64,000 nucleotides of DNA, taken from assembly GCA_028687575.1 (NCBI GenBank), contig JAQTZW010000014.1:1-64000 (forward strand). The letters are read 5' to 3'. The notes under the pieces were generated by a model. The model was not told the origin of the DNA, did not search any database, and was given only the letters and a program-made list of their open reading frames with translations. Below are positions 1 to 8,501 of the stretch, piece after piece; the stretch's first letter is position 1, and each line of letters begins with the position of its first letter. The stretch comes from Gallionella sp. (GTDB lineage: Bacteria; Pseudomonadota; Gammaproteobacteria; Burkholderiales; Gallionellaceae). Position numbers and translations under genes: made by a program.

Positions 1-139
1 ACGGTTTTTTAACCAAAGGCGATTCCAGATAGGATTTGAAATCGTCGGAATGCAAAAACGTGCTGAAAGCCACGTCAATAAAGGGCTACAGCGAAATGAA
101 CTTAAAATCTACCGGACAGTAGTGTAAGCGACCACCTTA

Positions 140-166
140 TTATCGGACATATTCCTGTTTGGATTA
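140..166 (-). promoter_or_regulatory. weak candidate sigma-28 promoter
   Basis: On the minus strand TAATCCAA is followed after exactly 11 bases by TCCGATAA, against the FliA consensus TAAAGTTT-N11-GCCGATAA. The -10 element matches 7 of 8 positions but the -35 only 3 of 8 (the leading TAA). It lies just downstream of flgA, where betaproteobacteria often carry flgM with a class III promoter. No ATG is present on this strand between the site and the window edge, so a target gene cannot be shown. Confidence 0.28.
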
Positions 167-183
167 GGGCGTTTGCCAAAAAA

Positions 184-897
184 TCATGGAGTTATTTTCA
201 CCTCTCCATTCTCGGCGGCGATGCCGCTGATTACCCGGTTCGAGGGCGTGCGTATCTGCACCGTTTCTCCCTCTGCGGCATTATTGAGCGCCACGCCGGA
301 GCCGTTGATGGTGAAGCCGTTGCCCTGAATGAGAAGTTGTACGACCTGTCCCTGTTTGATGCTGTAGGGCGCGCGCATCATCGCGGCGCGCAATACGGTG
401 CCCTGACTGACGCTGTAGCGCATCACCTGTCCTATCACCTGACTTGCTTCAGTCAACCCGCCGGACTGGGGGTTTTCCACGGTCTGACTGGCGAGGTCTT
501 CCTGGTGAATGATCTGGCCCATCGTCAAGGGCCGTGAACTGGTCAGCAAGTCCATGCGGATGTTGATTTGCACCGGCACGAAAGTGCGCCAGCCGCCGGG
601 CTGATTGCAGCGCACGCCTATCGAGACGCGCCCGGCCAGCTTACTGCCGCCCGGCAGGAAGGCTTCAATCTTGTCGCAAGGCTGCAAGTTGATGCGGCTG
701 TCCAACTCCTCTACCTGAAAAGTCACCTTGCCCGGCAAGGCGGCAGTCTGTTGCTGCACGAAATCGCCCACGATTGCGCGCAACGCGGCGCGATCCTGTA
801 GCGCAGCGGCGTGAACCAGCGTGCAGGCCAGTAGTGAGCAGAAAGTCAGCAGAGTCTTTTTCATGGTTGTCATTTTGCGACTGGCAGAGATTTTCAT
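184..897 (-). CDS. flgA: FlgA, P-ring assembly chaperone
   Basis: Periplasmic chaperone that helps FlgI subunits assemble into the flagellar P-ring around the rod. The 237-residue product has a signal peptide (MKKTLLTFCSLLACTLVHA) beginning at residue 12, a SAF-like central region, and the usual C-terminal half containing the stretch RAAMMRAPYSIKQGQ and the GNGFTINGSGVALNNAAEG segment. In-frame ATGs at 897, 873 and 864 are all possible starts; 864 gives the tidiest signal peptide, and none has a clear ribosome binding site. It is divergent from flgB with 106 bases between them, the classical flgA/flgBCD arrangement. Length is normal for the family. Confidence 0.93.
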   Translation of the reverse strand: MKISASRKMTTMKKTLLTFCSLLACTLVHAAALQDRAALRAIVGDFVQQQTAALPGKVTFQVEELDSRINLQPCDKIEAFLPGGSKLAGRVSIGVRCNQPGGWRTFVPVQINIRMDLLTSSRPLTMGQIIHQEDLASQTVENPQSGGLTEASQVIGQVMRYSVSQGTVLRAAMMRAPYSIKQGQVVQLLIQGNGFTINGSGVALNNAAEGETVQIRTPSNRVISGIAAENGEVKITP

Positions 898-1003
898 AGT
901 CGGGAATTGAGGGGGAAAGCCGCGCTTAATCGTCGCTTATTGCTGGATGGCTGAAGGCTAGTATGCCACCCATGGTAGATGTAACGGTAAACGGGAGGGC
1001 GAG

Positions 1004-1405
1004 ATGAATAAACTGGATGAGGCGTTGAGATTTCATCAGACCGCATTGAGTCTGCGCGCGTCGCGTCAGGAGTTGCTGGCTGCCAATATTGCCAATGCCG
1101 ATACCCCGAATTACAAGGCGCGCGATGTGGATTTTGCCAGCGCGTTGAAAAATGCGATGGGGGGCGCGCAGCCCCAATTGTCAGTGGCGACCCGTTCGCC
1201 GCTGCATCTGGAAGGCAATACCGGCAACACGCTGTTCGGCTCGCCGGTGATGTATCGCAAGCCGCTCCAGCCTAGCGCCGACGGCAATACCGTGGATATG
1301 GATGTGGAGCGTGCCCAGTTCGCCGACAACGCCTTGCGTTATGAGGCCAGCGTGAAGTTCGTCAGCGATGAGCTGAAAGACATACTGGCGGCAATGCAGG
1401 GCTGA
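1004..1405 (+). CDS. flgB: FlgB, flagellar proximal rod protein
   Basis: Rod subunit exported by the flagellar type III system. The 133-residue protein has the rod/hook N-terminal signature: an amphipathic helix, then ANIANADTPNYKARDVDF at about residues 28-45, and a C-terminal helix that pairs with it. It is preceded by a GGGAGG site at good spacing and opens the flgBCDEFGHIJ run, with flgC 17 bases downstream. No convincing sigma-54 or sigma-28 promoter could be defined in the 106 bases upstream. Confidence 0.95.
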   Translation: MNKLDEALRFHQTALSLRASRQELLAANIANADTPNYKARDVDFASALKNAMGGAQPQLSVATRSPLHLEGNTGNTLFGSPVMYRKPLQPSADGNTVDMDVERAQFADNALRYEASVKFVSDELKDILAAMQG

Positions 1406-1422
1406 TGGGAAGGAGTAACTAA

Positions 1423-1827
1423 ATGTCTTTGTTCAATATATTCAATGTGGCAGGTTCGGGGATGGCGGCTCAGTCGCAGCGCCTCAATACGGTTGCCAGC
1501 AACCTTGCCAATGCCGACAGTACCACCGGGCCGGATGGCAAACCCTACAAGGCCAAGCAGGTGGTGTTTGCGGCCACGCCTATGGGGGATGCGGGCGTGC
1601 AGGGTGTTCGGGTGACGCAGGTGGCAGAAAGCACCGCCCCGATGAAGATGATCTACGACCCCAAGCATCCCATGGCAGATGCGCAGGGCTATGTAACCAT
1701 GCCCAATGTGAATGTGGTGGACGAGATGGTCAACATGATTTCTGCCTCGCGCTCGTACCAGAACAATGTGGATGTGCTGAATACTTCCAAAACGCTATTG
1801 ATAAAGACACTGACCATCGGTCAGTGA
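1423..1827 (+). CDS. flgC: FlgC, flagellar proximal rod protein
   Basis: Second proximal rod subunit. The 134 residues begin with [20 protein letters not shown] and carry [18 protein letters not shown], the rod/hook family motif in the form typical of FlgC. The C-terminus has [20 protein letters not shown], the conserved heptad-like helix of axial proteins. An AGGAG site lies a few bases before the ATG. Spacing to flgB (17) and flgD (44) is compatible with one transcript. Confidence 0.95.
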   Translation: MSLFNIFNVAGSGMAAQSQRLNTVASNLANADSTTGPDGKPYKAKQVVFAATPMGDAGVQGVRVTQVAESTAPMKMIYDPKHPMADAQGYVTMPNVNVVDEMVNMISASRSYQNNVDVLNTSKTLLIKTLTIGQ

Positions 1828-1871
1828 TCAGGCCTGATAACCCACGGATCGCCAATTAAAGGAAACCCGCC

Positions 1872-2549
1872 ATGATTACCACGACACAACCAACGGATAC
1901 CGCAGCGCTGTTTGCTTCGATGAACGGCACGGCCAAAACCGGTACCTCGGCCAACGCCACCAATGCGATGCAGGACCGCTTCATGACCCTGCTGGTCACT
2001 CAGCTCAAGAATCAGGACCCGCTCAACCCGATGGACAACGCGCAGATGACATCGCAGATGGCGCAGATCAGCACCGTCAGCGGGTTGGATAAGCTCAACG
2101 CCACCCTGCAGGCACTGAGCGCCAGCATGACGCCCAACCAGGCCGTGCAGGCGACCGGCATGATCGGTCATGGTGTGCTGATTCCGGGTAGCGGCTTGCA
2201 ACTGGCAAATGGAACAGCGCTGGGCGGATTCGAGCTGTCGCAGCAGGCGGATGTCGCTCAGGTGGCGATATACGACCAGGCCGGCGCGCTGGTGCGCAAT
2301 CTTGATCTGGGCGCGCAACAGACCGGCATCGTCAAGTGGCAATGGGATGGCATGGACAACACCGGTGCGGCACTACCGGCGGGCAACTACAGCTTTACCG
2401 TCAATGCCTCGCTGGCCGGCAACAGCGTAGCGCCGTCCAGTTTGCAATTTGGCATGGTGAATAGTGTCACACAAGGTGCTGCGGGCGTGACCATGAGTGT
2501 CGGTGCGGCCGACAACATCGCGCTGTCCCAGGTTAAACAGATTCTGTAA
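1872..2549 (+). CDS. flgD: FlgD, hook cap / hook scaffolding protein
   Basis: Forms the cap under which FlgE polymerises. The N-terminal part (about residues 34-62) has DRFMTLLVTQLKNQDPLNPM and the following MTSQMAQISTVSGLDKLN region, diagnostic of FlgD. The C-terminal half is a FlgD Ig-like fold with WQWDGMDNTGAALPAGNYSF around residues 155-174. The 225-residue length is normal. Located between rod and hook genes, as in most gammaproteobacterial and betaproteobacterial flg operons. Confidence 0.95.
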   Translation: MITTTQPTDTAALFASMNGTAKTGTSANATNAMQDRFMTLLVTQLKNQDPLNPMDNAQMTSQMAQISTVSGLDKLNATLQALSASMTPNQAVQATGMIGHGVLIPGSGLQLANGTALGGFELSQQADVAQVAIYDQAGALVRNLDLGAQQTGIVKWQWDGMDNTGAALPAGNYSFTVNASLAGNSVAPSSLQFGMVNSVTQGAAGVTMSVGAADNIALSQVKQIL

Positions 2550-2570
2550 CGAAACATTCGGGAGAAGATC

Positions 2571-4064
2571 ATGAGTTTTCAGCAAGGTTTGAGCGGTTTG
2601 AATGCATCCTCCAAGCATCTTGATACGATAGGCAATAACGTTGCGAACGCGAGTACGGTAGGCTTCAAGCAGTCGCAAGCGCAGTTCGCGGATATGTTCG
2701 CGGTGTCGCTGTCTGGTGCCGGCGTGACGCAAATCGGCACCGGTACCAAGGTCGCTGCCGTTGCGCAACAGTTCACCCAAGGCAACATCACCAACACCAA
2801 CAACCCTATGGATACCGCCATCAGTGGGCAGGGTTTCTTCCGTGTCACCGATGCCACTGGCGCCGTGTTGTACAGTCGCAACGGCCAGTTTCAGGTGGAC
2901 AAGAACGGTTTTATGGTCAACAACCAGGGCCACAAAGTTTCCGGTTATCTGCCCAATGCCGCAGGGGCGATCATTCCTGCGCAGCCGGTGCCGTTGCAAC
3001 TGAATGCGGCAGACCTGATGCCCAACCCCACGCTCAATGCCATCGTCGGGGCGAATCTGGATTCGCGCGCTGCGGTGCCGTTGACCGCCGTGTTCAATCC
3101 GGCAGATCCTACTTCCTACAACAGTTCGACATCGCTGACCGTCTACGACAGTCTGGGGGCCAGTCATGTGGGATCGCTGTATTTCCAGCGCCAGCCGATT
3201 TTGCCAACCACGGCACCGGCCATCGTGCCAGCGGCTTCCACCACCATGACGGTCGCCTCTGCACTTGGCATGGCGGTCGGCAATACCGTCACCATCCCGG
3301 GTGCAGGCCCCGCAGGTGCGGCATTGACCGCCACCATCAGCGGCATCGCCGGCAATGTGCTGACCTTTACGCCAGCCACGACCACGGCAACCGTGGCGGG
3401 TGCGGTGATTGCATCCAATGCACCCTCGCCAAGCTGGAAAAGCTTTCTGACGGTAGACGGCGTGTCGGTGGCCGGTGCTGCGACGCCGGAGATTGCGACG
3501 CTGAATTTTGATGCGCTGGGAAAACTGGTTTCCACTACACCGGTCAGCGCACCGGTTGGCAAAGTGACCTCGGCTGCACTGTTTCCGCTGTCCACCACCG
3601 TTTCAACGACCCAGACGCTGACCTTCGATTTTGGTTCGCCTACCGCTGCTACCTCGCAATATGGCGGCAACTTCGGGGTCAATACGCTGACGCAGGACGG
3701 TTACACCTCAGGGCGGCTGAATTCCATCAGCACCAGTCAGGATGGCACGATTCTGGGGCGGTATTCCAACGGCCAGTCACGCGCGATGGGGCAGATTCTG
3801 CTGGCCAACTTCACCAGCCCGCAGGGCTTGCAGCCGGTGGGCAACAACGAATGGGTGGAGACATCCGCCTCTGGCGGGCCGCTGGTCGGCGTGCCGGGTT
3901 CCAGCAGTCTGGGCATGTTGCAGTCGTCGGCGACGGAAGACTCCAACGTGGATCTGACTGCCGAACTGGTGAACATGATCACCGCGCAGCGCGTCTATCA
4001 GGCCAATGCGCAGACCATCAAGGCGCAGGATCAGATCCTGCAAACCATCGTGAGCCTGAGATAA
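2571..4064 (+). CDS. flgE: FlgE, flagellar hook protein
   Basis: Structural subunit of the hook. N-terminal MSFQQGLSGLNASSKHLDTI and NNVANASTVGFKQSQAQFAD are the hook/basal-body signature; the C-terminus SNVDLTAELVNMITAQRVYQ is the paired helix. At 497 residues it is longer than E. coli FlgE (about 400). The extra length includes an Ala/Thr/Val-rich segment near residues 210-285 (centred on TVTIPGAGPAGAALTATISG), which interrupts the outer D2-type domain. A GGGAGAAGATC site precedes the ATG. Exported early substrate; its length is controlled by FliK. Confidence 0.95.
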   Translation: MSFQQGLSGLNASSKHLDTIGNNVANASTVGFKQSQAQFADMFAVSLSGAGVTQIGTGTKVAAVAQQFTQGNITNTNNPMDTAISGQGFFRVTDATGAVLYSRNGQFQVDKNGFMVNNQGHKVSGYLPNAAGAIIPAQPVPLQLNAADLMPNPTLNAIVGANLDSRAAVPLTAVFNPADPTSYNSSTSLTVYDSLGASHVGSLYFQRQPILPTTAPAIVPAASTTMTVASALGMAVGNTVTIPGAGPAGAALTATISGIAGNVLTFTPATTTATVAGAVIASNAPSPSWKSFLTVDGVSVAGAATPEIATLNFDALGKLVSTTPVSAPVGKVTSAALFPLSTTVSTTQTLTFDFGSPTAATSQYGGNFGVNTLTQDGYTSGRLNSISTSQDGTILGRYSNGQSRAMGQILLANFTSPQGLQPVGNNEWVETSASGGPLVGVPGSSSLGMLQSSATEDSNVDLTAELVNMITAQRVYQANAQTIKAQDQILQTIVSLR

Positions 4065-4102
4065 GCCGGCTGAACGAGAGCTGAACGGACGAGGAGGATG
4101 CC

Positions 4103-4846
4103 ATGGACAGACTGATCTATACCGCGATGACCGGCGCTTCGCATGTGTTGCAACAGCAGGCGGCGGTGTCCGAGAATCTGGCAAATACCAACACACCGGG
4201 TTTCCGTGCTTCGCTGAACACCTTCCGTGCCGTGCCGCTGGTCGGCGAGGGATTACCCACTCGTTCCTTCGTGGTGGATTCCACGGCAGGTTCGGACTTT
4301 ACACCCGCTTCCTTCGAGCCAACCGGCCGTCCGCTGGATGTGGCGGTGAACGGTGCCGGTTGGATCGCCGTGCAGGGGGCGGATGGCAAGGAGGCCTACA
4401 CTCGCAACGGCAGTTTTCAAATCAGCCCGAACGGGGTGCTGCAGACCCGCACCGGGCTGAACGTGATGGGTGATGGCGGCCCGATCACCATTCCGCCAGG
4501 CGACCAGTTACTGTTTGGCAAGGATGGCACGCTGACCATTGTTCCCTCCGGTTCACAGCCGAACGCCATCTCTCAGGTGGGGCGACTGAAACTGGTCAAT
4601 CCGCCGCCCGCCCAACTGGAACGCAGTGGCGATGGCCTGTTTCGCATGAAGGACGGCTCGGCAGTGGCGGTAGATGCCAAGGTCGAAGTGGTGCCCGGCA
4701 ATCTGGAGGGCAGCAACGTCAATACCGTGGAGATGATGGTCAACATGATCTCGCTGGCACGCAAGTTCGACATGCAGATGAAGATGCTGCAAAGCGCCGA
4801 CAACAATGCCAAGCAGGCCAGTTCGCTGATGAGCATCGCAGGATAA
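4103..4846 (+). CDS. flgF: FlgF, proximal rod protein
   Basis: Rod protein of 247 residues. It begins MDRLIYTAMTGASHVLQQQA, typical of FlgF, with ENLANTNTPGFRASLNTF following. The middle contains PTGRPLDVAVNGAGWIAVQG, the conserved FlgE/F/G beta-domain, and the C-terminus ends in VNMISLARKFDMQMKMLQSA. A GGAGG site sits nine bases upstream of the start. It lies 38 bases after flgE and 27 bases before flgG, and is presumably cotranscribed with them. Confidence 0.95.
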   Translation: MDRLIYTAMTGASHVLQQQAAVSENLANTNTPGFRASLNTFRAVPLVGEGLPTRSFVVDSTAGSDFTPASFEPTGRPLDVAVNGAGWIAVQGADGKEAYTRNGSFQISPNGVLQTRTGLNVMGDGGPITIPPGDQLLFGKDGTLTIVPSGSQPNAISQVGRLKLVNPPPAQLERSGDGLFRMKDGSAVAVDAKVEVVPGNLEGSNVNTVEMMVNMISLARKFDMQMKMLQSADNNAKQASSLMSIAG

Positions 4847-4873
4847 AGAGACTAACGTCCGAGGAGTAGCAAA

Positions 4874-5656
4874 ATGATACGTTCTTTGTGGATTTCGAAA
4901 ACCGGTCTGGATGCGCAGCAAACCCAGATGGACACCATCGCCAATAATCTGGCCAACGTCAGCACCAATGGCTTCAAGCGTTCACGTGCGGTGTTCGAGG
5001 ATTTGCTGTACCAGACCATACGTCAGCCCGGTGCGCAGTCGTCCCAGCAGACCCAGATTCCATCCGGCTTGCAGATCGGTACCGGCGTGCGCCCGGTGGC
5101 GGCGGAGCGTATCCACACTCAAGGCAATCTGCAACAGACTGGTAATCAGCTGGATGTGGCGATTCAGGGAGCTGGCTTCTTTCAGGTGTTGATGCCTGAT
5201 GGCACTACGGGTTACACCCGCGACGGCTCATTTCAGCGCGACAGTCAGGGGCAACTGGTGACCGCCAGCGGCTTCCCCGTGCAACCGGCGATCACGCTGC
5301 CGGCCAATGCCACCACCGTGACGATAGGCCGTGACGGCGTGGTGTCGGTGACTCAGCCGGGCGTACCCGCACCGGTTCAGGTGGGCAGTCTGCAAGTGGC
5401 AACCTTCATCAATCCTGCCGGTTTGATGAGTATGGGCGAGAATCTCTACCAAGAGACGGCATCGTCCGGCACACCCAGCACCAATGTTCCCGGCACCAAC
5501 GGATCGGGTTTGCTGAACCAAAGTTATGTAGAAACCTCCAACGTCAACGTGGTGGAAGAGATGGTGAACATGATCCAGACACAGCGCGCTTACGAGATCA
5601 ATTCCAAGTCCATTACCACCTCCGACCAGATGTTGCAGAAGCTGTCACAGATGTAA
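4874..5656 (+). CDS. flgG: FlgG, distal rod protein
   Basis: Distal rod subunit of 260 residues, essentially the E. coli length. It starts [20 protein letters not shown], a highly conserved FlgG N-terminus, with [20 protein letters not shown] next. The core domain has [16 protein letters not shown], and the C-terminus has [20 protein letters not shown]. An AGGAG site lies upstream. The rod it forms passes through the P- and L-rings encoded by the next genes. Confidence 0.96.
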   Translation: MIRSLWISKTGLDAQQTQMDTIANNLANVSTNGFKRSRAVFEDLLYQTIRQPGAQSSQQTQIPSGLQIGTGVRPVAAERIHTQGNLQQTGNQLDVAIQGAGFFQVLMPDGTTGYTRDGSFQRDSQGQLVTASGFPVQPAITLPANATTVTIGRDGVVSVTQPGVPAPVQVGSLQVATFINPAGLMSMGENLYQETASSGTPSTNVPGTNGSGLLNQSYVETSNVNVVEEMVNMIQTQRAYEINSKSITTSDQMLQKLSQM

Positions 5657-5678
5657 TCAGGTGAGAACAGGAGCTAAC

Positions 5679-6380
5679 ATGAGCAAGGCAAGCGTAATCG
5701 GCGGCAAATGGGCGATGTGGGCGATCTGCCTGCTGCTGGCGGCGTGTACCAGCGGCCCGCCCACCCACATCCACCAGCCGATGACCGCTAAACCTGTGGC
5801 CAATAAAGCGGTAGCCCCCGCAGATGGTGCGATCTATCACGCCGGCATCAACGAGCATCCTTTGTTCGAGGACAGGCGGGCTCGCAACGTGGGCGACATC
5901 CTGACCATCAACATCGTCGAGAAAACCACCGGCAATCGCAAGTCCAGCAACAGCGCCAACAACTCCAGCAATATCGCTGCTGCAACGCCCAACGCGACGG
6001 TAGGCCCCCTGGCCAAACTGCTGCTGAAGGCTTTCAATATCACCAGCAGCAGTGCCAACAAGAGTGCGGCTGCCGGGGCTGGCGCGGCCAGCGAGGATCT
6101 GACCGGCACTATCTCGGTGACGGTAATCGAAGTGCTGGCCAATGGCAATTTGCTGGTGAGTGGTGAGAAACAGGTTTCGCTCAATAGCAGCGACGAGTAC
6201 ATCCGCTTCTCCGGCGTGGTGAATCCAACCTCCATTAACAACCTGAATACGGTGCAGTCCACCCAGGTGGCCGATGCCCATATCGAATACAAGAGTGCAG
6301 GCGAGATGAACCAGGTGATGAACGATGCGCAATCGCTGGGTTTCTTAGGGCGCTTCTTCCTGTCGGTGTTGCCGTTCTAG
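5679..6380 (+). CDS. flgH: FlgH, L-ring lipoprotein
   Basis: Outer-membrane lipoprotein that builds the L-ring bushing. The ATG at 5679 is preferred over the upstream GTG at 5661 because AGGAG lies six bases before it. That start gives a lipoprotein signal peptide ending in the lipobox LLAAC. Family markers include NEHPLFEDRRARNVGDILTI and the C-terminal GEMNQVMNDAQSLGFLGRFF. The product is 233 residues, near E. coli FlgH (232). Confidence 0.95.
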   Translation: MSKASVIGGKWAMWAICLLLAACTSGPPTHIHQPMTAKPVANKAVAPADGAIYHAGINEHPLFEDRRARNVGDILTINIVEKTTGNRKSSNSANNSSNIAAATPNATVGPLAKLLLKAFNITSSSANKSAAAGAGAASEDLTGTISVTVIEVLANGNLLVSGEKQVSLNSSDEYIRFSGVVNPTSINNLNTVQSTQVADAHIEYKSAGEMNQVMNDAQSLGFLGRFFLSVLPF

Positions 6381-6399
6381 GATGAAAGGGAATCGAATC

Positions 6400-7491
6400 A
6401 TGAAACGAATGCTTGCAGGGGTGCTGTTGATGCTGGTGTCGTGGTCGGTTCATGCCGATCGCATCAAGGATGTAGCAAGCATCCAGGGCGTGCGCGACAA
6501 CCAGTTGCTGGGCTATGGACTGGTGGTCGGGTTGGACGGCAGCGGTGACCAGACCACGCAAACGCCGTTTACGGTGCAAAGCATCATCAGCATGTTGTCG
6601 CAACTGGGGGTCAATATGCCGCAAGGCACGGCGCTGCAGCTGAAAAACGTGGCCGCCGTGGTGGTCACTGCCACCTTGCCGCCTTTTTCCAAACCCGGTC
6701 AGACCATAGATGTCACGGCTTCTTCCATTGGTAACGCCAAGAGCCTGCGCGGCGGCACGCTGCTGATGACGCCGCTGAAAGGTGCGGACGGGCAGGTGTA
6801 TGCGATGGCGCAGGGCAATGTGCTGGTGGGGGGCGTGGGTGCTGCTTCCGGTGGGGCGTCGGTGCAGGTCAATCATTTGAGCGTGGGCCGCGTTCCTGCC
6901 GGGGCGACCGTGGAGCGTGCCGTACCGACTGTGCTGGGTCAGGGCGAATATATCCATCTGGAACTGAACAGCAATGATTTCACCACTGCGACCCGCGTGG
7001 TGGACGCGATCAATGCGCAGATTGCCCCGGACATCGCCGTGGCTCAGGATGGTCGCATGATAGAGGTGCGCGCGCCGCAAGGGAGTGGCCGAGTCGCATT
7101 TATCTCCCGCATCGAAAATCTGGACATCAACCCGGCGCAGGGCGTGGCCAAGGTCATCATCAATGCGCGCACGGGTTCGGTGGTGATGAATCAGGCAGTG
7201 ACGCTGGACAATTGCGCGGTGGCACACGGCAATCTGACAGTGGTCATCAATACCGACACCACTGTGAGTCAGCCCAATGCGCGCTCGGAAGGCACGACCG
7301 AGAAGGTAGACAAGACCACGATAGACGTTAAATCCGACAAGGGGCAGTTGGTGGAATTGCCCAGAGGCGTGTCGCTGAGCGAGGTGGTCAAGGCGCTCAA
7401 TTCCATGGGGGCGACTCCGCAGGACTTGTTGGCAATCCTGCAGGCGATGAAGTCTGCGGGCGCGTTGCATGCCGAACTGGAGGTGATCTGA
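6400..7491 (+). CDS. flgI: FlgI, P-ring protein
   Basis: Periplasmic P-ring subunit. An ATG at 6400 gives a clean signal peptide (MKRMLAGVLLMLVSWSVHA) and has AAAGGGA upstream; an alternative in-frame ATG at 6382 lacks a ribosome binding site. The mature protein begins DRIKDVASIQGVRDNQLLGY and carries GLDGSGDQTTQTPF, both highly conserved. The product is 363 residues. Its stop overlaps the flgJ start (ATGA), suggesting translational coupling. FlgA is its dedicated assembly chaperone. Confidence 0.95.
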   Translation: MKRMLAGVLLMLVSWSVHADRIKDVASIQGVRDNQLLGYGLVVGLDGSGDQTTQTPFTVQSIISMLSQLGVNMPQGTALQLKNVAAVVVTATLPPFSKPGQTIDVTASSIGNAKSLRGGTLLMTPLKGADGQVYAMAQGNVLVGGVGAASGGASVQVNHLSVGRVPAGATVERAVPTVLGQGEYIHLELNSNDFTTATRVVDAINAQIAPDIAVAQDGRMIEVRAPQGSGRVAFISRIENLDINPAQGVAKVIINARTGSVVMNQAVTLDNCAVAHGNLTVVINTDTTVSQPNARSEGTTEKVDKTTIDVKSDKGQLVELPRGVSLSEVVKALNSMGATPQDLLAILQAMKSAGALHAELEVI

Positions 7492-8429
7492 TGGATAGCC
7501 CACTGAATGCGACGATGGGAACGATGAACGCATCGGCCAATCTAGCGATGGACACTCAGTCGCTGGCGCAGTTGCGCGCTCAGGCTTCGCAATCCCCGGA
7601 CAAGGCGCTCAAGGCTGCCGCGCAGCAATTCGAGGCGGTATTCATGAACATGATGCTGAAAAGCATGCGCGAGGCCAGTTCGCAGGAAGGTTTGATGGAT
7701 AACGACCAGAGCCGCATGTTCACCGGCATGCTCGATCAGCAGTTGAGCCAGAATATGTCCAGTCGGGGTATCGGCCTGGCCGACATGATGGTCAAGCAAT
7801 TGAGTCGCAACGGGCAGGGAATGGTTACGCCGCCCGTCGCTGGCTTGGTTCAGTCAAATCGCGCGCCGGCATTGGTTGCGCAGACACCGGCTGTGGTGTC
7901 CACACCGGCAGCACCGCTTCGAACAGTTAACGCCACTGCACTGGCCGTCCCCTCCGCCTTTAATGCTGGCACCCAGCAGGATTTCGTCAACCGCATGTTG
8001 CCGCACGCCCTGCAGGCCAGTCGCGAGAGTGGCGTTCCCGCGCATCTGATGATGGGTCAGGCCGCTCTGGAAAGCGGTTGGGGCAAGCGCGAGATACTCA
8101 ATGCGGACGGTAGCAATAGCTTCAATCTGTTTGGCATCAAGGCGACTGCTGGCTGGAAGGGCAAGGTGGCCGAAGTGACAACCACCGAATACGTCAATGG
8201 CGTACCGCACAAACAGGTGGAGAAATTCCGCGCCTATGATTCCTACACCGATGCATTCCGGGATTATTCCGCGATGATGAGCGGCAATCCGCGTTATTCC
8301 AGCGTGATGCAGCAGGGCGGCGATACGCTCGGAATGGCGCAGGCACTGCAACAGTCCGGCTACGCAACAGATCCCAAATATGCCGATAAACTGGTCAGCG
8401 TCATCCGGCAGATGAAGATTTCTGCATGA
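7491..8429 (+). CDS. flgJ: FlgJ, rod-cap protein with muramidase domain
   Basis: Two-domain protein of 312 residues. The N-terminal part (about 30-105) is the rod-binding/cap domain, with AAAQQFEAVFMNMMLKSMRE and the GIGLADMMVKQLSR end. The C-terminal part (about 160-312) is a glucosaminidase domain with the putative catalytic Glu194 in QAALESGWGKRE. It opens a hole in peptidoglycan for the rod while capping it. The linker (about 110-155) is Pro/Ala/Val-rich. Single-domain FlgJ exists in other groups; the dual form here fits beta/gammaproteobacteria. Confidence 0.95.
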   Translation: MDSPLNATMGTMNASANLAMDTQSLAQLRAQASQSPDKALKAAAQQFEAVFMNMMLKSMREASSQEGLMDNDQSRMFTGMLDQQLSQNMSSRGIGLADMMVKQLSRNGQGMVTPPVAGLVQSNRAPALVAQTPAVVSTPAAPLRTVNATALAVPSAFNAGTQQDFVNRMLPHALQASRESGVPAHLMMGQAALESGWGKREILNADGSNSFNLFGIKATAGWKGKVAEVTTTEYVNGVPHKQVEKFRAYDSYTDAFRDYSAMMSGNPRYSSVMQQGGDTLGMAQALQQSGYATDPKYADKLVSVIRQMKISA

Positions 8430-8435
8430 GCAGCC

Positions 8436-8462
8436 TAAAGTAACATTGAAGCCTGCCGATAA
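8436..8462 (+). promoter_or_regulatory. sigma-28 (FliA) promoter for flgKL
   Basis: TAAAGTAA at 8436-8443 and GCCGATAA at 8455-8462 are separated by exactly 11 bases, matching the FliA consensus TAAAGTTT-N11-GCCGATAA at 6 of 8 and 8 of 8 positions. It lies 39 bases before the flgK ATG, directly after flgJ, so flgK and flgL can be expressed as late genes independently of the flgB-J transcript. The match is strong enough to stand without experiment, though activity is inferred. Confidence 0.85.
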
Positions 8463-8501
8463 TGTGGTTGAAGCCGTCGGTGGGCTGAAAAAGGAAAAGT
8501 C

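Noticed and set aside
1..139. flgM on the minus strand at the left edge
   Set aside because: No start codon or FlgM-like sequence is visible in this stretch.
960..1003. sigma-54 promoter upstream of flgB
   Set aside because: CTGG and GC with 10-base spacing can be found near 950-967, but the flanking bases do not fit the -24/-12 consensus.
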